A stretch of 64,000 nt of DNA from Herbaspirillum rubrisubalbicans (lineage in GTDB: Bacteria; Pseudomonadota; Gammaproteobacteria; Burkholderiales; Burkholderiaceae_D): positions 3,906,001-3,970,000 of the forward strand of contig NZ_CP024996.1 of the NCBI RefSeq assembly GCF_003719195.1, read 5' to 3'. Positions 58,140 through 64,000 of the stretch are shown here, piece by piece. The stretch's first letter is position 1. Each line of letters begins with the position of its first letter. The notes beneath the pieces are model-generated. The model did no database searches. It saw only the letters and a list, made by a program, of their open reading frames with translations, and was not told where the DNA came from. Made by a program: the position numbers and the translations under genes.

Positions 58140-60809
58140 ATGGCTTGCACTAACCCCCAAAACCCTCAATGTCCAAACTGTAATAAGAGCGGGCTTGCCA
58201 TTCTACCGGCACGTTATGCCGTGGTACCGATAGATATCGATGCCACTGTCCCCCCACCGATGGGCAATAAGGTAACCGATGTGAAATTGGCCCATCACAA
58301 GTACGCCTTACGCACCCTCAGAGCAGGTTTCGTTTATATCTTCCACGAAAAGCATCCGCGCGGCAGTCACATCAAGTGGGAAGTCTATGGAGTATCGGAA
58401 GCCGGAACCCTGTGGAAGATGCCCTCCGTCAATGCCATCAAGACCGTAGACAGTGAACCGCAATGCTCACGTGATGGTCACAATCTTCCTGCTTCGGTCA
58501 TTACCATCGAGACGCCCGAGAAATGCAAGCGTATCTGGATTGCGTTTTCCGAACATATCTGGAGCGATGAGACCTTGGCGGATTTCGAAAAAGACACCAA
58601 GCTCCGGGATCGCCGTATGCAGACCTTTCTGCCGGCGACATGGATTACTGCGGGCGGCTACCGGCACGGGTTGCCTGCGACCAAGAGCAACATAGAACAT
58701 ATCCTCGAATACAAGACCAATTTTCTCGCTGAAAGCCTCAATAAGAGTAATGTCCCGAAGATCAGCAAGCCTCAGAAAAATGGTGCTTATTTTTCTGCCT
58801 ATCTCAAACGAGAAAGCACGGTGCATACGGCAGTCAGCCGGGCAAAGGAAAGTGAGGCTCTTTCCAAGTTAATGAGCGAGATAGGGAAAAACCCCAAGGG
58901 TTCCGATCATCAGCCGTTGGTCATTGCGCTGTGGGACGCCATTGGGATCGCCCATGAACTCAATGGCTTTCGCAACGAAGTCGTTGGCTGGTCGCAGAAG
59001 TACCTCGATGAACTGGAATTGGAAGTTGCGGCCATGGTGACTATCGATGGACTGAAAGAAGTTCTCGGAGAGCGCGCCGCCCAAAAGATGAAAGAGAATC
59101 AGGAAAACCCGATCATGCGATCGCAACCTGAAACCTTAGGCATTCGTGCGAGGGCGGCCCAACTCTCCCCTCAAGAACAAGCCCGCACCGCGGAAATCTG
59201 CGATTTCATTGACGATCTGCGCGCCAAGACCGTTCCACCTAACGTGGTCGATTCTTCCTATCTGCTGGGGCATGTCAACCAGATGCCAGAGCCTGCACGT
59301 AGCAAGGAACTCGCCAAGCTTCGCGCGCAAGCTGATCAATTCTTGAATAGAAGAGCCACATTCAAAGATAAGAACGTCGAAGATGCTCGTGCCGGTGCCT
59401 GGCAAAAATATGAGGACAAGCTGGACAAGCCGCTATACCTTGCCTTCAAGAAGAATTTCAAGGACTTTCAGACGACTGTCTCGCGAATCGCCGAAGAGCG
59501 CACGACTGACTTGGTCAGTTGGCTGGGCGCCAAGAACCTGATTGATGCATTGACCGAATTTCATGGCAAAAGCGTCCGCGATGGTGTGGCTTTCGACGAT
59601 CAGATAGGACGTGCCATCTTCGGCATGAATGACAGTCGCTCAGGAAAAGAGAAAATTACCGCTTGGGTCACCGAAATGAAGGCAACGGAGACCAACCTTT
59701 TGTGGCGCGCCATGGCATTGAACCAAATCGACGCCATGCCCGAACTGGATGCCTATCTTCAAGAGGCCAAGCAAAAGAACGACAAGAAGATCATCGCCAG
59801 CAGCATTGACTGGCTAGCCGTCGGCCAAAAGAGTCTGAAGGCCACTGTGGACACCTACAAGAAAGCGCTCAGCATCTACAATGCCAACGTCAAGGCGGCC
59901 TCCGAAAAAGGCTCCATGGCATTCAATGTACAACTGAAGCCCATCAAGACCAAAGGCATCGACTTCCAGATCATGGCCACTGGCGATGCCATCATGAAGT
60001 TTTTTCGCATCAACGGAATCCTTGATTATGCCGGGGAGAAAATGGTTCAGCATCTGTTGAACATCCGCTTGCTGGTTGACCCGATGGATTCACTTCAGCT
60101 GATTCAAGCACAAGCCCTCAATGAAGGCGTCGCCCGTGAGCTGATGATCAGTCGATTGAGTACTGCCGAAACTTTTCTTGCAAGTGAGCGGCCTCAGATG
60201 AAGGCAGCGCAAGTCGACAATATGCGCAGGGCATGGACAGAATTCAGAAAAAGCGAGAGTTCAGGAAATGCGATCAAGGACGTTCGTGCGGCACTGTTGG
60301 TGATGCTCATCGAAGGTGTGAATTTTGCCAAGATGATGGATGCCTGCAAGCAGAAAAATGATGCAAAGAGCTGGCTGGGCCTGGCGGCATCGAGCATGAC
60401 AATCACCAGCGGATTGTTTGATGTCGCATCGACTGCCATCAAGGGAATGACCAAGGATATTAACGGCGACTTTGACAAGGGAGCTTCGCTTTGGAGCTAT
60501 CAGAAGCTTAAGCTTTTTGGAGGATTATTGAGCGCTGGAAGTGCTTTAGTTGGAGCCGTTCTCGATTACCGAGACTATAAAAATAAGAACGATCAAGGTG
60601 AACTCTTTATCTCTGGCTTATATTTCTTAAAGATAATTGCCGGAAGTATCAGTTCATGCATGTCGATTGCAACTGCAATGACATATTCCACTCCCTATAT
60701 AAGGGGCCTGATAAAAGGCATATTTTTAGATACTGCTGCACAGATCATAAAGAAAGAAATCACTCTGTGGAATAGCCCCTTGAATCTCAGGACACGAAGA
60801 CTCTCTTAA
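58140..60809 (+). CDS. VasX-N/BTH_I2691-type T6SS toxin, 3' end replaced by IS sequence
   Basis: The reading frame encodes 889 residues. It opens with a two-cysteine motif and [15 protein letters not shown], then [14 protein letters not shown], the N-terminal region shared by VasX-type and BTH_I2691-type T6SS effectors. A long helical middle (about 250-740) follows. Hydrophobic segments lie at about 743-770, 789-810 and 822-849, as in pore-forming toxins. The last 13 residues ([13 protein letters not shown]) are encoded by the IS end, not by the original gene. The lost natural end lies beyond the IS and contains another membrane helix and WCSLCAFGKE. Pore formation is inferred from family and hydrophobicity. 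Base composition is AT-richer than the chromosome around it. Confidence 0.88.
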   Translation: MACTNPQNPQCPNCNKSGLAILPARYAVVPIDIDATVPPPMGNKVTDVKLAHHKYALRTLRAGFVYIFHEKHPRGSHIKWEVYGVSEAGTLWKMPSVNAIKTVDSEPQCSRDGHNLPASVITIETPEKCKRIWIAFSEHIWSDETLADFEKDTKLRDRRMQTFLPATWITAGGYRHGLPATKSNIEHILEYKTNFLAESLNKSNVPKISKPQKNGAYFSAYLKRESTVHTAVSRAKESEALSKLMSEIGKNPKGSDHQPLVIALWDAIGIAHELNGFRNEVVGWSQKYLDELELEVAAMVTIDGLKEVLGERAAQKMKENQENPIMRSQPETLGIRARAAQLSPQEQARTAEICDFIDDLRAKTVPPNVVDSSYLLGHVNQMPEPARSKELAKLRAQADQFLNRRATFKDKNVEDARAGAWQKYEDKLDKPLYLAFKKNFKDFQTTVSRIAEERTTDLVSWLGAKNLIDALTEFHGKSVRDGVAFDDQIGRAIFGMNDSRSGKEKITAWVTEMKATETNLLWRAMALNQIDAMPELDAYLQEAKQKNDKKIIASSIDWLAVGQKSLKATVDTYKKALSIYNANVKAASEKGSMAFNVQLKPIKTKGIDFQIMATGDAIMKFFRINGILDYAGEKMVQHLLNIRLLVDPMDSLQLIQAQALNEGVARELMISRLSTAETFLASERPQMKAAQVDNMRRAWTEFRKSESSGNAIKDVRAALLVMLIEGVNFAKMMDACKQKNDAKSWLGLAASSMTITSGLFDVASTAIKGMTKDINGDFDKGASLWSYQKLKLFGGLLSAGSALVGAVLDYRDYKNKNDQGELFISGLYFLKIIAGSISSCMSIATAMTYSTPYIRGLIKGIFLDTAAQIIKKEITLWNSPLNLRTRRLS
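60763..60767. repeat. left target-site duplication of the IS element
   Basis: CTCTG here is repeated at 62098-62102 directly outside the right inverted repeat. The IS2 group usually makes 5-bp duplications. Confidence 0.85.
60768..60795. repeat. left terminal inverted repeat of the IS element
   Basis: It begins TGGAATAGCCCC and ends CAGGACAC. It pairs imperfectly with the right end. Confidence 0.85.
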
Positions 60810-60825
60810 AATAGAGGACAGTCTT

Positions 60826-61227
60826 ATGACCAGTTTTACGACTAGGCAAACCGTGGACCATATCGAGATTCTGACCGAGCCGGAGCGTCGCAGAAGACGC
60901 ACGCCCCAAGAGAAAATAGCCATCGTCCAGGAGACCTTGGCTCCTGGAGCTTCCGTATCAGCCGTTGCCAGGCGACACGGGGTGAACGCGAACCAGGTGT
61001 TTGGTTGGCGCAAGCAGTACCAGGAAGGCAGTCTGACTGCCGTCAAGGCTGGCGAGACGGTAGTGCCGGCCTCGGAGCTGGCCGCGGCCATCAAGGAAAT
61101 CAAAGAACTGCAGCGGCTGTTGGGCAAGAAGAGCATGGAGAACGAGATTCTGCGCGAGGCCGTCGAATGGGGCCGGTCAAAAAACCTGATTGCGCGCTCG
61201 CCCTTGCTGCCGGAGGACGACCAATGA
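60826..61227 (+). CDS. IS3-family transposase OrfA
   Basis: The 133-residue protein has a helix-turn-helix ([20 protein letters not shown], then [18 protein letters not shown]). A C-terminal leucine-zipper region ([19 protein letters not shown]) follows. It binds the IS ends. A GAGGA ribosome-binding site precedes the ATG. A slippery heptamer lies near its 3' end, and its stop overlaps the OrfB start. Confidence 0.93.
   Translation: MTSFTTRQTVDHIEILTEPERRRRRTPQEKIAIVQETLAPGASVSAVARRHGVNANQVFGWRKQYQEGSLTAVKAGETVVPASELAAAIKEIKELQRLLGKKSMENEILREAVEWGRSKNLIARSPLLPEDDQ
61179..61185 (+). promoter_or_regulatory. programmed -1 frameshift heptamer
   Basis: A AAA AAC is in the correct OrfA frame (AAA AAC codons), and the -1 frame is open into OrfB. 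A -1 slip would make the OrfAB transposase. Confidence 0.85.
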
Positions 61228-62060
61228 AAGTGGTTTGTGACGTTCTCGGTGTGGCGCGCTCTGCAGTGGCAGTAAAACGAGCCCGGAGCCCGGAATGGCG
61301 AGATGGCCGCAGTGTTCGCAAAGTCGACGACAGCGGCTTGCTCGAAGAGATTGAACTGCATGTTGCGAGCTTGCCGAGCTATGGCTATCGCCGCATCTGG
61401 GCTTTGCTGCGACGTAGCCGGGAATCCCTGGGCCAGGCGTGCGTGAACCATAAGCGGGTCTATCGCGTCATGCGAGAGCACGAGTTGCTGCTGCGCCGCC
61501 CTGGTGTGAGACGTGACAATCGACGCCACGATGGTCGCGTAGCGGTCAAGCAAAGTAATGCGCGCTGGTGTTCGGACGGCTTCGAATTCCGTTGCGATGA
61601 CGGGTCTGCATTGCGAGTGACGTTTGCGCTGGATTGTTGTGACCGTGAGGCCATCAGCTGGGCGGCCACTACCGGTGGGCATAGCGGGGATGTCGTGCGC
61701 GACGTGATGCTGGCTGCCGTAGAGCAGCGGTTTGGGAGCACGCAGACTCCAGAGGTGATTGAATGGCTCAGCGACAACGGCTCTGCCTACATCGACCATC
61801 GCACACGCAGCTTCGCGCGCGAGCTGGGACTGGAGCCCTTGACCACGCCCGTGCGCTCGCCACAGAGTAACGGCATGGCGGAGCGGTTCGTAAAAACGAT
61901 GAAACATGATTACATCGCCTTCATGGACAAGCCCGATGTGCCCACGGCGCTCACACATCTGGCCTCTGCCTTCGAGCAATACAATGAGCACCATCCGCAC
62001 AAGGCCCTGAAATACCGCTCGCCTCGCGAGTTCAGACGGGCTGCAGCATCACTAACTTAA
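61224..62060 (+). CDS. IS3-family transposase OrfB, DDE catalytic part
   Basis: The 278-residue free OrfB carries an IS21-like helical N-terminus ([18 protein letters not shown]) and the rve integrase core. Acidic residues lie in [29 protein letters not shown] and [14 protein letters not shown], giving the DDE triad. It ends [15 protein letters not shown] as in the IS2 group. Its ATG overlaps the OrfA stop as ATGA. The open frame extends upstream through the slippery site, allowing fusion to OrfA. Confidence 0.94.
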   Translation: MKVVCDVLGVARSAVAVKRARSPEWRDGRSVRKVDDSGLLEEIELHVASLPSYGYRRIWALLRRSRESLGQACVNHKRVYRVMREHELLLRRPGVRRDNRRHDGRVAVKQSNARWCSDGFEFRCDDGSALRVTFALDCCDREAISWAATTGGHSGDVVRDVMLAAVEQRFGSTQTPEVIEWLSDNGSAYIDHRTRSFARELGLEPLTTPVRSPQSNGMAERFVKTMKHDYIAFMDKPDVPTALTHLASAFEQYNEHHPHKALKYRSPREFRRAAASLT

Positions 62061-62070
62061 CGATGTCTGA

Positions 62071-62097
62071 GTGTCCTGAATTGCGGGGGCAACTACA
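62071..62097. repeat. right terminal inverted repeat of the IS element
   Basis: It reads GTGTCCTG to ACTACA and is the imperfect complement of the left end. Confidence 0.85.
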
Positions 62098-62102
62098 CTC
62101 TG
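62098..62102. repeat. right target-site duplication of the IS element
   Basis: CTCTG matches the copy at 60763-60767. Confidence 0.85.
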
Positions 62103-62399
62103 GTAGCTGGTCGAATTCTTTTAATGGCCGTTGGCACAGGAGCATCACTTTTAGTCTTTACTCTTCAAGTTCTTATCTGGATTTTTAGCGACGACGAATT
62201 GCAAAGCTGGTGTTCTTTATGTGCCTTTGGCAAAGAGCGTAATACTAAAGCTGCTTTTCTTTCTAGCGCAGCACAAACCACGGCACTCAATCGCGCATTG
62301 GTTTCGATTGATCTAGCACCTGCCGCCGCCCCATCTAATGATAGATTCTGGGAATCAGCTCCCAAACCTACAATCGAAGAGATGAAAATGTATGATTGA
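62103..62399 (+). pseudogene. severed C-terminal part of the T6SS toxin gene
   Basis: Joining this segment to the toxin frame at 60767 keeps the reading frame and adds 98 codons, ending in TGA. The fragment holds a hydrophobic helix (ILLMAVGTGASLLVFTLQVL) and the motif SWCSLCAFGKE, which fits the end of BTH_I2691-type proteins. It may be translated alone from an internal ATG at 62124, but no good ribosome-binding site is seen. The uninterrupted protein would be 974 residues. Confidence 0.85.
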
Positions 62400-62408
62400 G
62401 AGGAGAAT

Positions 62409-63164
62409 ATGAGCTTTTTTGTCGAACACCCGGCACCAACTGATGAGAAAAGGCTTGAAAAGCTATCAGGCAGAATTCAGAACTATAAAGCTTCTCGAGA
62501 AACTGCGAGCTTCTTCTTTACTCCAAATGATCAGCGAAATTTGAGCGTATTTGCTGTGGCATCTGCTGCTGCGGGTCTTGCTGGACAAGCGGCCATCCTA
62601 TCCAACTATTCTTCTTCCATGGAAGAAGAGGCAGATCACGTTCAGTTCGAATTGAATGGCAATAGGATAAGCGGTTGGTTATGGCACAGCCCGTTTAAAG
62701 AAGGTGACGAAGTAGAGGTCGCTGTTCAATCAAATGGCGATCACTACCAACTATTAGGAATGATAAACAAGGAAAAAAGAATCATCGCCTTGTACCCTCA
62801 TTGCTCCAGAGGAAAAATAAGTCACATCAAAAATGCGATGAAATGGTCAAGCATTTTCACTATTGTCTGCTTTGTATTTGCATCACTAATCAGCATTGAC
62901 TGGGAAACCGGTGAAGTACTGTTTTGGCGCGATTTTTTTGCCAGCCGAGCCGTGATGCTATTAGATATCGCCTTTTTTTTGTCACCCACTTTGATTTGTG
63001 CAATTTTGATCAGGAAATGGATGCCTTTCGTTCGCCTTGCAGAAGCAGTTTTCCATACACTAGAACTACCAAATCCCTCGCACATTGACTTAGTCAAATC
63101 ATCAAAAAAACTAGCGAGAGATGGTGATGAACCTGCATGTGGCGTCATGTATTTCAGATACTAG
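62409..63164 (+). CDS. candidate immunity membrane protein for the T6SS toxin
   Basis: I do not recognise a named family with certainty. The 251-residue protein has three hydrophobic segments (about 46-66, 147-163 and 181-201) separated by a polar domain (HVQFELNGNRISGWLWHS). A GAGGAG ribosome-binding site precedes the ATG, only 9 bases after the toxin's native stop. Position and membrane topology fit an immunity protein against a membrane-targeting toxin, and related genes are sometimes called putative T6SS proteins. Base composition is AT-rich. The IS upstream could reduce its expression from the island promoter or supply transcription itself. Confidence 0.75.
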   Translation: MSFFVEHPAPTDEKRLEKLSGRIQNYKASRETASFFFTPNDQRNLSVFAVASAAAGLAGQAAILSNYSSSMEEEADHVQFELNGNRISGWLWHSPFKEGDEVEVAVQSNGDHYQLLGMINKEKRIIALYPHCSRGKISHIKNAMKWSSIFTIVCFVFASLISIDWETGEVLFWRDFFASRAVMLLDIAFFLSPTLICAILIRKWMPFVRLAEAVFHTLELPNPSHIDLVKSSKKLARDGDEPACGVMYFRY

Positions 63165-63165
63165 A

Positions 63166-63405
63166 TTGACGGGCAAGTCACTCTATCTCGCCGACTTCAC
63201 TCCGCTCACCGATAGAAATCTAGCCTCGTGGGATTTCTTTATCAGCCTGAAAAACGGAATTGAAAAGATGTCGGGCATGTGTATATCCGCAGACAAAATA
63301 GCTAATTCCCAGAAGATCAAGAGTCGATGGAATGATCGCTTTCCCCAACGAGATAAGCTCTCTCAAAAACCGCAAAGGTCACCGCAAATGCGGATGAGCA
63401 GATGA
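63166..63405 (+). pseudogene. 3' remnant of a tandem duplicate of the next gene
   Basis: The frame here encodes TPLTDRNLASWDFFISLKNG and MSGMC, clearly similar to TPFTDRDLGTWDFFVALKDA in the next gene. Only the C-terminal portion of the paralogue remains, starting right after the stop of the candidate immunity gene. An ATG 48 bases upstream inside that gene keeps the frame open but has no homology. The stop overlaps the next start as ATGA. Confidence 0.7.
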
Positions 63406-64000
63406 AGGAAATGAAGATGCTGATCTTTGATCATGTGACCGGAGATGACATTATCGATTTCGACCCAGCGACCGGGCTATGGCGTTATCCAGAAAAGCCG
63501 AGAGTGACGCCTGAGCTTGAGATCATGGCAAGGTTCACCCTCCCGGTGCGAGGGAGTTTTACTGAAGTCGATGGCAAGCGTTATTACCTTTATTGGACAG
63601 CGGACCGGATCTTGCTCTTCAGACTTCCAGATGGGACCGAATATACGTTGTTCCGCCACCTTTCAGATGCACGTTTTGAAGATCTGCGCGACGGGCTGAA
63701 ATTCGAGATTGTCCCGGCGGAGAGAAGAGATGGCAGTGCTATTCCCGGATATTCAACAGTGCGAATGCACGACAAAACCGGTACGTTATTGCACGAAGTT
63801 TCTTATTTTTCGCAACGGTATCTTCAGCTCTACATGATGGATATCACACCCTTTACCGATAGAGATCTTGGAACATGGGATTTCTTTGTTGCGCTCAAAG
63901 ATGCTGTCGAAAAAATAAGTAAGAAATGCTCAAGCGAGCAGAACGAAAGTCTGCCTGCATCCAGGATACGGGCGAGAACTGGAGAGCGCTGTCCCCTAGA
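63402..64000 (+). CDS. protein of unknown function in the T6SS island, 3' end outside window
   Basis: The frame is open from ATG codons at 63402, 63411 and 63417 to the window end (at least 194 residues). AAGGA is best spaced for 63417, giving MLIFDHVTGDD. The visible protein is soluble, with beta-rich segments (FTLPVRGSFTEVDGKRYYLYW) and the WDFFVALKDAVEKIS helix near the end. I do not recognise the family. Its tandem remnant upstream and position after a toxin/immunity pair suggest an orphan immunity or accessory gene, but this is inference. Confidence 0.7.
   Translation, partial: MKEMKMLIFDHVTGDDIIDFDPATGLWRYPEKPRVTPELEIMARFTLPVRGSFTEVDGKRYYLYWTADRILLFRLPDGTEYTLFRHLSDARFEDLRDGLKFEIVPAERRDGSAIPGYSTVRMHDKTGTLLHEVSYFSQRYLQLYMMDITPFTDRDLGTWDFFVALKDAVEKISKKCSSEQNESLPASRIRARTGERCPL

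Larger units (their letters stand above)
60768..62097 (+). mobile_element. complete IS3-family element of the IS2 group
   Basis: The element spans 1330 bp. It encodes an OrfA with a helix-turn-helix and an OrfB with an integrase-type DDE core. Terminal inverted repeats are imperfect (left TGGAATAGCCCC, right complement TGTAGTTGCCCC, both running into CAGGACAC). A 5-bp direct repeat CTCTG flanks it (60763-60767 and 62098-62102). The size and the C-terminal motifs ([18 protein letters not shown]) match the IS2 group. Both genes look intact, so it may still move. It lies in the same direction as the toxin gene it interrupts. Confidence 0.93.

Overview
The window is a GC-rich chromosomal segment from a betaproteobacterium. 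It is most likely an Oxalobacteraceae member of the Herbaspirillum type. I infer this from the protein sequences and from the conserved block leuC / entericidin / leuD / leuB / asd / fimV / truA / trpFBA / accD / folC / dedD / cvpA / purF. I could not run a taxonomic search.

Layout. Positions 1-6000 hold the 3' part of mutS, an exported protein of unknown function, slyD and roxA transcribed away from each other, and a small Ala/Pro-rich lipoprotein. Positions 6300-16000, almost all on the minus strand, hold dapA-bamC-MBL hydrolase, trpS, an M50 protease, a YciO-type protein, htpX, a PHP phosphatase, an alpha/beta hydrolase and a patatin. A LOG-type gene (16251) faces the long minus-strand biosynthetic block 17000-36000: a cystathionine gamma-synthase family enzyme, purF, cvpA, dedD, folC, accD, trpA, trpB, trpF, truA, fimV, asd, leuB, leuD, entericidin and leuC. 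Hairpin-plus-U terminators split this block into units, after fimV, trpA, accD, purF and asd. An M48 lipoprotein protease, aroC, an LplT-Aas-like transporter/acyltransferase fusion and a CBS protein follow. Positions 41000-54000 hold small membrane proteins, YihY, wrbA, a GlcD-type FAD oxidoreductase, an MHYT-GGDEF-EAL cyclic-di-GMP protein, an OMPLA-type phospholipase, glutathione reductase, and an iron-type ABC permease and ATPase transcribed away from each other.

The accessory part is 54270-64000. It is an orphan type VI secretion (T6SS) cargo island: vgrG, a DUF4123 loading chaperone, a large VasX-N/BTH_I2691-like toxin with C-terminal membrane segments, a membrane protein suited to be its immunity partner, and a tandem pair of related downstream genes of which the first is only a remnant. 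Base composition becomes clearly AT-richer after vgrG. A complete 1330-bp IS3-family (IS2 group) element sits inside the 3' end of the toxin gene. It has 5-bp target duplications, imperfect terminal inverted repeats and an A AAA AAC frameshift heptamer. Removing the element and one target copy restores an uninterrupted reading frame of 974 codons, ending 9 bases before the next gene.

Other points worth attention are two genes (roxA, wrbA) whose only good promoter would give leaderless mRNAs with identical TATAAT-N7-ATG spacing, a heptanucleotide repeat directly after a stop codon, an 11-bp minisatellite, and a terminator-like hairpin inside the leu gene cluster.
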